From positions 1-64,000 of the forward strand of contig NZ_KI518180.1 in the NCBI RefSeq assembly GCF_000479045.1: a stretch of DNA of 64,000 nt, in the 5' to 3' direction. Of the stretch, positions 33,502 through 42,419 are shown piece after piece. A program made the translations under genes and the position numbers. This DNA is from Cetobacterium somerae ATCC BAA-474 (GTDB lineage Bacteria; Fusobacteriota; Fusobacteriia; Fusobacteriales; Fusobacteriaceae). The notes below the pieces were generated by a model, which saw only the letters and a program-made list of their open reading frames with translations, searched no databases and was not told the origin of the DNA. Numbering within the stretch: position 1 is the stretch's first letter; the number at the start of each line of letters is the position of its first letter.

Positions 33502-34464
33502 ATGAATTACTATGTGGGAATAGATATAGGAGGCACTAAAATAGCAACAGTTGTTGCTGATAAAAATTTTAATATACTTAATAAAAAAAGGTTTTTAACT
33601 GCAGAAACTAAATTACCTTTAAAAAGTATAGAAAGAATAGTGGAGAATATAGATATTCAATTGAAAGAGATGGCTATAACTAAAGAGGATATTTTAGGAA
33701 TAGGTATAAGTTGTGGAGGTCCACTAAATAGTAGGGAGGGAGTGATACTTTCTCCCCCTAATCTTCCAGGATGGGACAATGTTAATATAATAGAGATTTT
33801 AAAAAGCAGCTTTAATACAAAAGTATATTTACAAAATGACGCAAATGCCTGTGCTTTAGCTGAATGGAAACTAGGAGCAGGTAAAGGTTTTGAAAATTTA
33901 GTTTTTTTAACTTTTGGAACTGGAATGGGAGCAGGACTGATACTAGATAATAAATTGTATTGTGGAAAACAAGATTGTGCAGGAGAGGTTGGGCACATTA
34001 GATTAAATACTACAGGACCAGTTGGATTTGGTAAAGCTGGGTCTTTTGAAGGATATTGTAGTGGTGGCGGAATAGTAAAACTTGGAGAAATATTTTTAAA
34101 AGAAGAGTTAGGTAAAGGATATTCTGGCCCATTAAAAGAAAAGTATGAAAGAGGTTCTATAGAAGCTAAAGATATATTAACATTGGCCTTTGAAGGAGAG
34201 ATATTATCTAAAAAAATAATAGATGAGAGTGCAAGGCGATTAGGTCAAGGTCTTTCAATATTAATAGATATATTAAATCCTGAAGCAATCGTAATTGGAA
34301 GTATCTATAGTAGATGTGAAAATCTGTTTAAACCTATTGTCGATTTAATTTTAGAAAAAGAGTGTATAAAACAATCGTTAAATGGTTGTAAAATTGTACC
34401 AGCAGAGTTAAGTGAAAATGTTGGAGATTTAGCAGCTATAATAGTAGCTAGTGGAGAGTATTGA
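33502..34464 (+). CDS. ROK-family sugar kinase
   Basis: This 320-residue enzyme has the ATP-binding DIGGTK motif at residues 8-13 and the catalytic aspartate D113 in QNDANACALAE. It is therefore an active-type kinase, in contrast with the repressor at 264-1379. The zinc motif CxCGxxGC of many ROK proteins is absent and replaced by a GYCSGGG segment. As last gene of the sugar importer operon it probably phosphorylates the imported sugar in the cytoplasm. Substrate cannot be set from sequence alone; glucose, allose and N-acylmannosamine kinases share this fold. Confidence 0.87.
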   Translation: MNYYVGIDIGGTKIATVVADKNFNILNKKRFLTAETKLPLKSIERIVENIDIQLKEMAITKEDILGIGISCGGPLNSREGVILSPPNLPGWDNVNIIEILKSSFNTKVYLQNDANACALAEWKLGAGKGFENLVFLTFGTGMGAGLILDNKLYCGKQDCAGEVGHIRLNTTGPVGFGKAGSFEGYCSGGGIVKLGEIFLKEELGKGYSGPLKEKYERGSIEAKDILTLAFEGEILSKKIIDESARRLGQGLSILIDILNPEAIVIGSIYSRCENLFKPIVDLILEKECIKQSLNGCKIVPAELSENVGDLAAIIVASGEY

Positions 34465-34471
34465 AAATATA

Positions 34472-34503
34472 AAAAATTGCAGATTTTATGCTGCAATTTT
34501 TTT
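34472..34503 (+). terminator. intrinsic terminator after the ROK kinase
   Basis: ATTGCAG (34476-34482) pairs with CTGCAAT (34491-34497), flanked by an A-run and seven T's. Confidence 0.85.
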
Positions 34504-34588
34504 AATTTCTTAACAAAAACTTGCTACTAATAAAAAAAAGAATTACAATAGTGTTAATCTGTATAATACAAAATCAGGAGGAGATTAA

Positions 34589-36340
34589 ATGAGATTAAAA
34601 AATGTGGTGCTAATAGGAACTTTAACAACATCGTTTTTATTGGCTAAAGAGGTGGATATAAAAATAATATCTAGCTCAGATGTACATGGAAGAATTATTC
34701 CTTGGGAATATTCAGGAGATTCATATGTTTCTGGAAGTTTTAGCCAAATAGATACATATGTGTCAAAAGAAAAAGAAAAGAGTAACAATGTTATTTTAGT
34801 TGATGTTGGTGATGCAATTCAAGATAACTCTGTTGAAAAGTTCTCAAAAGTTTTTCCAAATCCAGTAGCAAAAGTTATGAATGTAATGGAGTATGATGTA
34901 TTTGTTCCGGGAAATCATGAGTTTAACTTTGGATTAGATGTTTTATCAAAGTACACACAAGATTTTAAAGGCAAATCTTTGGCTTCAAATCTTTTTTATA
35001 AAAAAGATGGGAAAGAGTTTTTAGAAGGATCTACAATAATGGAAAAAGATGGAATTAAAGTTGGATTTATTGGTGTAACAACTCCTCTTATTACAAAGTT
35101 TGAAGCAGATACAGGAAATGTAAAAGATTTAGAAGTGATGGATTCAATTCCAGCTATAAAAGCACAGGTTGAAAAACTAAAAGGAAAAGTTGATGCTATA
35201 GTTTTAGTTGCTCATATGGGATATGATAATGAGAATGGTGTTCCTGGAAGTGGAGTAAAAGATATAGCAAATGCAATTCCAGAAATAGATGTTATCTTAT
35301 CAGGGCATGCACATAAAGAGGTTTCAAGTATAGTTGAAAATGGTGTGGTAATAACAGCACCTTATAAATATGGACAAGATTTATCAATAGTTGATTTAAA
35401 ATTTGATACTAATAAAAAATCAAAACTTGTATCAAAAGAGGCTAAAACTGTTTCTTTAAAAGGTGTTGAAAATAGTGAAAGAGTAGATAAAATATATGCT
35501 CCTTATCATGAAAAGTTAAGAGAGGAAGCTAACATAGTTATAGGAAAAGCAAGTAATCCTCTTGTACCAAAGGATAAGGTTAAAGGAATTCCAAGCATCT
35601 ATGTAGAGGATACAGGACTTGCCACTTTTTTACATAATGTTATGTTAAATTATAGTGATGCACAAGTTGTTGCACTTTCTTTAGATAGAGATGACTCTAA
35701 ATGGGATGCAGGGGAGGTAAAGAAAAAAGATATTGCTTATAACTATCGTTATACAGGTGGAGAGATTACTGTATATGAATTTACAGGGAAAGACCTAAAA
35801 AATTATATGGAGTGGTCAGCTGAATATTTTAATACTTTAAAACCTGGAGATTTAACAATAAGTTTTGATTTAGATAAAAGAGCTTTTAAATATAGCTTAT
35901 ATGATCAATTTGGTGGAGCACAATATAAGATTGATTTAAGAGAGGAAAAAGGAAATAGAATAAAAGATTTAAAACTTATGGATGGAACTCCAATAACAGA
36001 TGATATGAAAGTTAAAGTTGGAATGAATTCATATAGATTTGATATGTTAGCTAAAAAAGGTGGAATATTTGAAAATAGAAATATACCTATTTTATGGGAT
36101 TCTAAAACTGCTTATGGGAAAACAGAGGGGACTATTCAACAACTATCTATGAAATATGTCCAAGAGAAAAAGGTAATTGATGGATTGCCAGATAATAACT
36201 GGGAAATAATAGGACTACCAGGAGATAAAAATCAAGCTATTGCAGTTGAACTTATAAATGAAGGAAAAATAACTCTACCAAAAGAGGGAAGAGCTACAAA
36301 TATAAGATCAATAACTGTTGAGGATATAAAAAATAAATAA
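34589..36340 (+). CDS. secreted bifunctional 5'-nucleotidase / cyclic phosphodiesterase family enzyme 1
   Basis: This 583-residue protein has a signal peptide (cleavage after LLA, about residue 19). The metallophosphatase half shows SSDVHGRI, VGDAIQDN, GNHEFNFG and SGHAHKEV, giving the di-metal ligands of the UshA/CpdB family. A 5'-nucleotidase C-terminal domain follows from about residue 340. It releases phosphate and nucleosides from nucleotides in the periplasm. It is single-gene, with AGGAGG at 34575 and a terminator after it. A second family member lies 900 bp downstream. Confidence 0.88.
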   Translation: MRLKNVVLIGTLTTSFLLAKEVDIKIISSSDVHGRIIPWEYSGDSYVSGSFSQIDTYVSKEKEKSNNVILVDVGDAIQDNSVEKFSKVFPNPVAKVMNVMEYDVFVPGNHEFNFGLDVLSKYTQDFKGKSLASNLFYKKDGKEFLEGSTIMEKDGIKVGFIGVTTPLITKFEADTGNVKDLEVMDSIPAIKAQVEKLKGKVDAIVLVAHMGYDNENGVPGSGVKDIANAIPEIDVILSGHAHKEVSSIVENGVVITAPYKYGQDLSIVDLKFDTNKKSKLVSKEAKTVSLKGVENSERVDKIYAPYHEKLREEANIVIGKASNPLVPKDKVKGIPSIYVEDTGLATFLHNVMLNYSDAQVVALSLDRDDSKWDAGEVKKKDIAYNYRYTGGEITVYEFTGKDLKNYMEWSAEYFNTLKPGDLTISFDLDKRAFKYSLYDQFGGAQYKIDLREEKGNRIKDLKLMDGTPITDDMKVKVGMNSYRFDMLAKKGGIFENRNIPILWDSKTAYGKTEGTIQQLSMKYVQEKKVIDGLPDNNWEIIGLPGDKNQAIAVELINEGKITLPKEGRATNIRSITVEDIKNK

Positions 36341-36346
36341 AAAATA

Positions 36347-36377
36347 TTAAAGCTGTGGAGAAATCTACAGCTTTTTT
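36347..36377 (+). terminator. intrinsic terminator, direct-repeat copy 1
   Basis: AGCTGTGGA and TCTACAGCT form a stem around GAAA or a shorter inner loop, with six T's following. A 30-bp stretch from 36347 is identical to 37129-37158. Confidence 0.85.
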
Positions 36378-36436
36378 GCTTAAGCAAGATAGATATGATA
36401 CAATATATAAAAAAGTTAGAATAGGGTGATGTTTTT

Positions 36437-36838
36437 ATGGGAAAGAGATGGAGTGAAAAAATTAAAGATTTAGAAAACGCTGTTTCAAGATTAGATGAAG
36501 CCATAAAAGATAGTAAAAAAATAGAGTTATCAACACTAAAGGATGGAGTAATTCAAAGATTTGAATTCACGTTAGAGTTATCTTGGAAAATACTAAAAAC
36601 ATATCTAGTGAATGAAGGAATAGATTGTGTGAATACACCAAAAAGTGTTATGAGAGAAGCATATAAAGCTGGAATTATAAAAAATGGTGAGATTTGGATA
36701 GAGATGATAGATGATAGAAATTTAACATCACATATTTATAGTCAATCAATGGCAGATGATATATATTTAAGAATAACAAAAAAATATTTTAAAGAATTAG
36801 ATTTGTTATTTCACTTTTTAAAGGAGATGAACTTTTAA
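36437..36838 (+). CDS. HEPN-domain toxin-like protein (HI0074/HepT family)
   Basis: The 133-residue all-helical protein belongs to the HI0074 nucleotidyltransferase substrate-binding family. It carries the HEPN ribonuclease motif R-x4-H-x-Y at R94, H99 and Y101 (RNLTSHIY), which in HepT toxins cleaves RNA and is the site modified by the partner. Its stop is followed at once by the nucleotidyltransferase gene's ATG. Together they form a probable toxin-antitoxin pair, bracketed by two identical terminator repeats. Confidence 0.85.
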   Translation: MGKRWSEKIKDLENAVSRLDEAIKDSKKIELSTLKDGVIQRFEFTLELSWKILKTYLVNEGIDCVNTPKSVMREAYKAGIIKNGEIWIEMIDDRNLTSHIYSQSMADDIYLRITKKYFKELDLLFHFLKEMNF

Positions 36839-37132
36839 ATGAAGTTTGGTTTGAAGGAAAGAGAGTTAGATGAGATAAAAGTTTTGTATTATCTATTTCC
36901 TGAGATAGATGAGATTGTTATATTTGGATCTAGAGCAAGAGGAGATTACAGTAGAGTTTCAGATATAGATATTGCGATAAAAGGTGATGTAGATAAAATT
37001 ATGTATAAAATAAGAGATTATTTTGAGGAAAGTAGCATAATATATACTGTGGATGTTGTAAATTATATATCTATAAGCAATCAAGATTTTAAAGAGAATA
37101 TAGATAGTGAAGGTGTAATTATTAATGGTTAA
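36839..37132 (+). CDS. minimal nucleotidyltransferase, antitoxin of the HEPN pair (MntA-like)
   Basis: The 97-residue protein is a minimal nucleotidyltransferase with the GS-x10-DxD motif intact: G30-S31 and D42/D44 in FGSRARGDYSRVSDIDI. MntA-type antitoxins block their HEPN toxin by attaching AMP to the tyrosine of its R-x4-H-x-Y motif. The gene abuts the toxin gene, and its stop codon lies within the second terminator repeat. Confidence 0.87.
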   Translation: MKFGLKERELDEIKVLYYLFPEIDEIVIFGSRARGDYSRVSDIDIAIKGDVDKIMYKIRDYFEESSIIYTVDVVNYISISNQDFKENIDSEGVIING

Positions 37133-37158
37133 AGCTGTGGAGAAATCTACAGCTTTTT
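37129..37158 (+). terminator. intrinsic terminator, direct-repeat copy 2
   Basis: This 30-bp copy is identical to 36347-36376 and starts inside the stop codon of the antitoxin gene. The same stem and T-run would end transcription of the toxin-antitoxin pair. Confidence 0.85.
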
Positions 37159-37227
37159 GCTTTATAGTTGACATATATGATATAATACTTCAGATTTAAA
37201 TTTAATTATTTTATTGGAGGGTATATT

Positions 37228-38709
37228 TTGAAAAAATTATTACTTAGTTTTTTACTTATTTCGTCATTGGTTGTTGCTCAAGAAAAAGCGACACTACTAT
37301 ATTTTAATGACTCTCATGTGATTTATCCAGTTGTAGATAAGCATGGAGAGAGAGGAGGAGTTGCTAGAGCTAAAACTTTAGTTGATTCTGTAAAAAAAGA
37401 AAATAAAAATACTATAGTGCTTCAAGGTGGAGATTTAGGAGGGGGAGTTTTATTTGGAGCTGTTTATCATGGATTTCCAATGATTGAAGCTTTTAATAAA
37501 ATGCCTATAGATATTTCAAATTTTGGACAACATGAGTTTGATTTTGGAGTAACTGAAGCTAGAAACTTAGTTAATAAATCTAAGTTTCAATGGATAAGTA
37601 CTAACTTAAAAGAAAGCTCAGGAAAGCCTTTTAATAATTCTAAAGAGTATATTGTAAAAAAGATAGGAGATTTTAAAGTTGGATTTCTAGGAACTACTGA
37701 TGGAATGGAAACAACAATTCAAACAACTGAAATTTATCAAGAGGATATAATAAAAAGCATTGGAGAAAATTTAGAAAAACTAAAAAAAGAAAAAGTTGAT
37801 TTCATAGTTCTTTTAACTCAATCAGAACCAGAGCTTAATATAGAGATTTTAGAAAAATATCCAGAAATAAATGCAGTATTAGCAGAAGAAAAATCTGAAA
37901 AATATAATTTTGTGACATATGTAGGAGAAAAGCCAATTGTCTCTCCACAAGGAAATATGGGATCTATTGTAAAAATTGATATATTTAAAAATAAAGATGG
38001 AAAAATAAAACAAAATCTAGAATTTTTGCCAGTGGATAATTCTGTTCCTTCAGATAAGGAGATGTTAAAATTGGAAGAGTTTTATAAAGAAAAATTAGAT
38101 AGAGATTTAGGAACTGTTATTGCAAAAAACAATGTAAAACTAGATTCAGGATTTGGAGAGAATCATCATGCTAGATATGAGGAAAGTAATGTAGGAAATC
38201 TAATAGCAGATGCTTATAAAAATCACTTTAATACAGAGATTGCATTTATGAATGGTGGAGGAATTAGAGCAAATATAGAATCTGGAGATTTTAGATTAAG
38301 AGATGCAATATCAATTCTTCCATTTTCAAATAAAGTTGGTGCTTTTAAATATAGTGGAAAAACTATAGTAGAAGCATTGGAACATGGAGTTAGTAGTGTG
38401 GATAAGAAAGCTGGAAGATTTTTGCAGGTTTCAGGAATGGAATATAGTTATAACCCCAAAAATGAAGTGGGATCAAGAGTAAGCAATGTTACTATAAATG
38501 GTAAACCTATTCAATTAGAAACTATTTATACAGTTGCTCTTCCTTTATACATAAAAAATGGAGGAGACGGGTTTCAAATGTTAAAAAATACTATGGGAGT
38601 AGTAGAGATAGATTCAGAAAAAAATATTGATTCAGATATCTTTATTGATTATGTGAAAAAAATAAAGGTGTTAAACCCTAAATTAGAGGGAAGAATAGTT
38701 GTAAAATAA
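37228..38709 (+). CDS. secreted 5'-nucleotidase family enzyme 2
   Basis: This 493-residue protein has a signal peptide (cleavage after VVA, residue 17), a metallophosphatase domain (YFNDSHVIYP, QGGDLGGG and GQHEFDFG) and a C-terminal 5'-nucleotidase domain with NGGGIRANIESGDFR. The usual GNHE motif reads GQHE, so one metal ligand is changed from Asn to Gln. In place of the GHxH motif the sequence near residue 215 reads differently, so the metal site is degenerate and activity may be altered. The start is TTG at 37228, with GGAGG 7 bp upstream. Confidence 0.82.
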   Translation: MKKLLLSFLLISSLVVAQEKATLLYFNDSHVIYPVVDKHGERGGVARAKTLVDSVKKENKNTIVLQGGDLGGGVLFGAVYHGFPMIEAFNKMPIDISNFGQHEFDFGVTEARNLVNKSKFQWISTNLKESSGKPFNNSKEYIVKKIGDFKVGFLGTTDGMETTIQTTEIYQEDIIKSIGENLEKLKKEKVDFIVLLTQSEPELNIEILEKYPEINAVLAEEKSEKYNFVTYVGEKPIVSPQGNMGSIVKIDIFKNKDGKIKQNLEFLPVDNSVPSDKEMLKLEEFYKEKLDRDLGTVIAKNNVKLDSGFGENHHARYEESNVGNLIADAYKNHFNTEIAFMNGGGIRANIESGDFRLRDAISILPFSNKVGAFKYSGKTIVEALEHGVSSVDKKAGRFLQVSGMEYSYNPKNEVGSRVSNVTINGKPIQLETIYTVALPLYIKNGGDGFQMLKNTMGVVEIDSEKNIDSDIFIDYVKKIKVLNPKLEGRIVVK

Positions 38710-38710
38710 A

Positions 38711-38742
38711 GGAATTGCAGAGTAAAATCTGCAATTTTTTTT
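38711..38742 (+). terminator. intrinsic terminator after nucleotidase 2
   Basis: AATTGCAGA pairs with TCTGCAATT around GTAAAA, followed by T8. Confidence 0.85.
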
Positions 38743-38745
38743 AAT

Positions 38746-39053
38746 CAAAATTAAGAGGAAAGAGGTAAAAACTAGACTAAAGTATTTAAAATATGGAGTT
38801 TATATAAAAAAAGACTTAAAAATAGGTATGAAAATGTAGAGTTACTATTTTGAAAACAAAAGTACAGAAAAATGACGCTATTAAATGAGATTTAAGGCGT
38901 TCGTTTGAAATTGACCTAGTTAGAGTTAAGAAGACAAAAAAATGATATATAAAGCTATATAAATGATATAGAAAGGGTATATATAAAATGTAATACAAAT
39001 CAAGGAAAAACAGTAATTTTTTATTTGACATATTGAAAATAATGAGCTATATA
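38746..39053 (+). promoter_or_regulatory. AT-rich gap with one good promoter
   Basis: This stretch has no gene I can support. It contains TATA-rich short repeats and ends in a promoter: TTGACA at 39025-39030, a 17-bp spacer and TATATA at 39048-39053, 38 bp before the TSCPD gene. A 71-codon open frame on the minus strand lacks a ribosome site and shows no protein-like composition. Confidence 0.65.
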
Positions 39054-39091
39054 GCTATATTAACAATATAAAAATACAAGGGGGAAAAATT

Positions 39092-39541
39092 ATGAAAAGA
39101 AATTTATTTTTATTAGCTGGAGCTTTAATGATGGGTACTTTTGCTAATGCAGAAGTAAAAAAAGATGTTAAGTTTACAGAGGTACCTTATGGAGCCTGCT
39201 CTAAAGAGATGACTGTAGAGGTAAAAGATGGGAAAATAGCATCATTTTCAGCAGTGAAAGGATGTCCAGGAAACTTAAATGCAATATCTAAATTGCTACC
39301 TGGAATGGAAGTAGATAAAGTTATCGCTCTTTTAGATGATAATCCATGTTCAGGAGCTCCAATAAAAGGGTTATCTTCGTGTATGGATAATTTAGTTGAA
39401 ATGCTAAAATATCATGTTAATGGAGAGGGAGAGGGACATGTGGCAGAGTTAAGAAAAAAACAAAAAGCTCAGAAAATCGCATTCTCTTACAATGGGCATG
39501 TTTGCTCAGGTTGTGGGCTATGTGATGCTCAGTTCTCATAA
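39092..39541 (+). CDS. exported TSCPD-domain protein with C-terminal cysteine cluster
   Basis: The 149-residue protein has a signal peptide (cleavage after ANA, residue 20). It then has a TSCPD domain (about residues 30-110) with conserved C36, C58 in VKGCPGNL, C86 and C97. The tail ends with a C-x2-C-x2-C cluster at C138, C141 and C144. TSCPD domains are usually cytoplasmic and include the C-terminal zinc-binding domain of class II ribonucleotide reductases. A secreted version with seven cysteines is unusual; metal binding or redox activity is plausible. A clear promoter and terminator frame it as a single gene. Confidence 0.8.
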   Translation: MKRNLFLLAGALMMGTFANAEVKKDVKFTEVPYGACSKEMTVEVKDGKIASFSAVKGCPGNLNAISKLLPGMEVDKVIALLDDNPCSGAPIKGLSSCMDNLVEMLKYHVNGEGEGHVAELRKKQKAQKIAFSYNGHVCSGCGLCDAQFS

Positions 39542-39556
39542 GAATTAAAAAAATTA

Positions 39557-39597
39557 AAAAGGTGCAAGTTCATTTAGTTTTGAACTGCACCTTTTAC
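39557..39597. terminator. bidirectional intrinsic terminator
   Basis: AAAAGGTGCAAGTTCA pairs with TGAACTGCACCTTTT with one bulged A. T-rich sequence follows on both strands, so it serves the TSCPD gene and the convergent ABC operon. Confidence 0.85.
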
Positions 39598-39619
39598 TTT
39601 TTATGAGAGGAAAATATGA

Positions 39620-40693
39620 CTACTCTTTAATTATATGAAGAGAATTAATATCCAATCCAAACTCTATTTTTTCTCCAACTTTATATATTTTTTTATTCAT
39701 GGGATTATTTAAAGAAACTTCAATTTTAAAGTTAGAATCAATGAGAATCTCATACTCATGATGTCCTCCCATAAACATACTTCTTGTAACTAGTCCATTC
39801 ATTTCAGAAGCACCAATTAAAATAGTTTCAGGTCTTGCTAGAACTTTTACCGTAGAGTTTATCTCTAATTTTTCATTGTGCTCTACCTTGTACTCTTTTT
39901 CATAAATTTTAACAATTGTAAAAGTTTCAGAAGATTCTAAAACAATAGCTGGAAAAATATTTGCTTTTCCAATGAAGTTGGCAACAAATTCGTTGATAGG
40001 TCTTTGATAAACCTCTATTGGAGATCCAACTTGTTGAATTTTACCATCTTTCATTATAACAATTTTATCTGAAAGTCCCATTGCCTCAGATTGATCATGA
40101 GTTACATATATTGATGTTATGCCAACTTCTTGTTGGATTTTCCTAATCTCGTCTCTCATATGTATACGAAGTTTAGCATCTAAGTTAGAAAGAGGTTCAT
40201 CAAATAGTAAAACTCCAGGTTCCATTACTAAAGCTCTAGCTAAAGAAACTCTTTGTTGTTGACCTCCAGACATTTGGGATGGAACTCTGTTGGCAAAATC
40301 CTCCATTTTCATAAGAGAAAGTATTTTATTTACTCGTTCATTAATCTCTATTTTAGATAATTTTTGTAACTTTAATCCATAAGCGATATTATCAAAAACA
40401 TTCATGTGAGGGAACAGTGCATAGTTCTGAAAAACCATTGTAGTATCTCTTTTATCAGGAGTTATTCGCTCAACATTTTCATCTCCAATGTAGATATGAC
40501 CATCTGTTGGAATTTCAAAACCAGCAAGCATTCTTAAAGTAGTTGTTTTACCGCAACCAGATGGCCCAAGTAAACAAACAAACTCCCCAGGATTAATATC
40601 TAAATTAAAATTATCTACAGCTTTAACTTGTCGATCATCATCTGTTAAAAAAATTTTATTTAAATTTTCAAATTTAACTCTTTTAGCACCCAT
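39620..40693 (-). CDS. ABC transporter ATP-binding protein (FbpC/PotA type)
   Basis: This 357-residue ATPase has Walker A GPSGCGKTT (about residues 42-50), signature MSGGQQQR, Walker B LLFDEPLSNLDAK and a C-terminal TOBE regulatory domain. It is the last gene of a three-gene importer operon with a fused permease and a binding protein of the iron/2-aminoethylphosphonate/polyamine group. It hydrolyses ATP at the inner face of the membrane to drive import. Confidence 0.9.
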   Translation of the reverse strand: MGAKRVKFENLNKIFLTDDDRQVKAVDNFNLDINPGEFVCLLGPSGCGKTTTLRMLAGFEIPTDGHIYIGDENVERITPDKRDTTMVFQNYALFPHMNVFDNIAYGLKLQKLSKIEINERVNKILSLMKMEDFANRVPSQMSGGQQQRVSLARALVMEPGVLLFDEPLSNLDAKLRIHMRDEIRKIQQEVGITSIYVTHDQSEAMGLSDKIVIMKDGKIQQVGSPIEVYQRPINEFVANFIGKANIFPAIVLESSETFTIVKIYEKEYKVEHNEKLEINSTVKVLARPETILIGASEMNGLVTRSMFMGGHHEYEILIDSNFKIEVSLNNPMNKKIYKVGEKIEFGLDINSLHIIKE

Positions 40694-40706
40694 ATTCTAT
40701 CTCCTA

Positions 40707-42404
40707 TTATTCTGTAATTTCATCGATTCCCATCTGTTTTAAGACCATTTTCATAATTCCAATAACCAAGAAAACAACGATGATTAAAATTGTACAATAT
40801 GCTGAAGCAACACCTATTTTTCCTACATCAATTTGATTCATAATAGCAACTGTTAGAAGATTATAATTTGCAGAAACTAAGAATATAACAGTACTAACTA
40901 AAGTCATGCTTCTAACAAATGCGTAGACTAATCCACTAAAAAATGCAGGTTTAACCATAGGAAGAGTAATAGAAGTAAATACTTTCTTACTATTTGCACC
41001 TAAAACCATTGCAGCTTCTTCAATAGATGGATCAATTTGTTGAAGGGCAGCCATACCAGAACGAATTCCAATTGGCATATTTCTCATGATAAAAGCTATT
41101 ATTAAGATAGTTGCAGTTCCAGTTAAAATAAAAGGTTTGGTATTATACGTGATAACATAACCAAGTCCAACTATAGTTCCAGGAATTGCAATGGCCATCA
41201 TTGTAGAAAATTCTATAAATCCTTTTCCAATAAACTTTCCTCTAATTATTAAAAATGCAATAATCATAGCTAAGATTCCAGTTATAGGAGTAGATATTAA
41301 GGATAAAATAGTTGTATCAATAATAGGTTTCATACCTAAGTCAAAAACATATTTATAATGATCTAAAGATGGAGAGTAGTTTATTCCCCAAAGTTTAACA
41401 AGAGAACCAATAGGTATTGTGATATACATCATAAGTACAAAAATAGTTAAAAGAGACATAATTATAAAAATAGGCAATGTTATAGATTTTTCCTTTATTT
41501 TTTCACGTTCTCTAGAAACTTTTCCAGTTACAGTAACATAAGACTTTTTACTTATGTAATATTTTTGAGTTACAAATATAGAAAGAGATATTAAAACGAG
41601 AATTATAGAAAGAGCAGTGGCACTTCCCATATCATAGTTTCCTATCCCTTGAAGATAAACCTGAACAGCAACAGTTGTAAAGTTTCCACCAATAACCATA
41701 GGATTACTAAAATCAGCTATAGTTTGAATAAAAATAACTAAAAAAGCATTGGCAATTCCTGGAATCATTAGAGGAAAGGTTATAGTTTTAAAAACATCCC
41801 ACCGAGATGCACCTAAATCCCTAGCAGCTTCTTCTACAGATGGATCAATTCTTTGTAATAAGCCTATTAGCATCAAATATGCAACAGGAAAAAAGGTTAA
41901 AACTTGTACTAAAACTAATCCGTGAAAACCATAGATATCAGCATTTTTTATTCCTAGAATTCCTCGTGTTATAAAACCTCTTCTTCCAAGAAGTAAAATG
42001 GCAGATAAAGCTACAACAAAAGGTGGTGAAACTATAGGAAGAATAGCGACACTATTAAAAATTTTCTTCAGAGGTAGTTCTAAATAAGTCATACCATAGG
42101 CAAAGAAAAATCCAATTCCAGTAGAAAAAATAGAGGTTACGATACCTAATAAAATGGTATTTTTGATGATATTTAAACTTTCAGGAAGGTTCATAACCTC
42201 TATATAATGTTGGAAAGAAAAAGTATTATTAGCAGTAAAACTTTCCTTTAAAATATTGAATAAAGGAAGTATTGTAAAAAGTAATATAATAACTATTACA
42301 AAAATAATTGTAGAGAAAAGAATAGGGTCATTAAAAACTTTTTTGAAACTTTTGATTTCATTTGAAATTTTTAATTGAACCTTTGTTTTATTTTGTACAT
42401 TCAT
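40707..42404 (-). CDS. ABC transporter permease, two-domain (FbpB type)
   Basis: The 565-residue permease comprises two tandem BPD-transporter domains with about 12 helices. Each half has an EAA loop (EEAARDLGASRWDVFKTITFPLMIPG near residue 195 and EEAAMVLGANSKKVFTSITLPMVKP near 465). This fused layout is typical of ferric-iron and phosphonate importers. It lies 13 bp before the ATPase gene and 15 bp after the binding-protein gene. Confidence 0.9.
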   Translation of the reverse strand: MNVQNKTKVQLKISNEIKSFKKVFNDPILFSTIIFVIVIILLFTILPLFNILKESFTANNTFSFQHYIEVMNLPESLNIIKNTILLGIVTSIFSTGIGFFFAYGMTYLELPLKKIFNSVAILPIVSPPFVVALSAILLLGRRGFITRGILGIKNADIYGFHGLVLVQVLTFFPVAYLMLIGLLQRIDPSVEEAARDLGASRWDVFKTITFPLMIPGIANAFLVIFIQTIADFSNPMVIGGNFTTVAVQVYLQGIGNYDMGSATALSIILVLISLSIFVTQKYYISKKSYVTVTGKVSREREKIKEKSITLPIFIIMSLLTIFVLMMYITIPIGSLVKLWGINYSPSLDHYKYVFDLGMKPIIDTTILSLISTPITGILAMIIAFLIIRGKFIGKGFIEFSTMMAIAIPGTIVGLGYVITYNTKPFILTGTATILIIAFIMRNMPIGIRSGMAALQQIDPSIEEAAMVLGANSKKVFTSITLPMVKPAFFSGLVYAFVRSMTLVSTVIFLVSANYNLLTVAIMNQIDVGKIGVASAYCTILIIVVFLVIGIMKMVLKQMGIDEITE

Positions 42405-42419
42405 ATAGTTATCTCCTTA

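Noticed and set aside
37168-37186. TTGACA followed by TATAAT ahead of the second nucleotidase gene
   Set aside because: The boxes are only 7 bp apart, which is too close to act as -35 and -10 of one promoter. TATAAT at 37181 alone may still serve as a -10 box.
38816-39031. 71-codon open frame on the minus strand in the AT-rich gap
   Set aside because: No ribosome site, phenylalanine/leucine-rich low-complexity product, and it overlaps the promoter of the plus-strand TSCPD gene.
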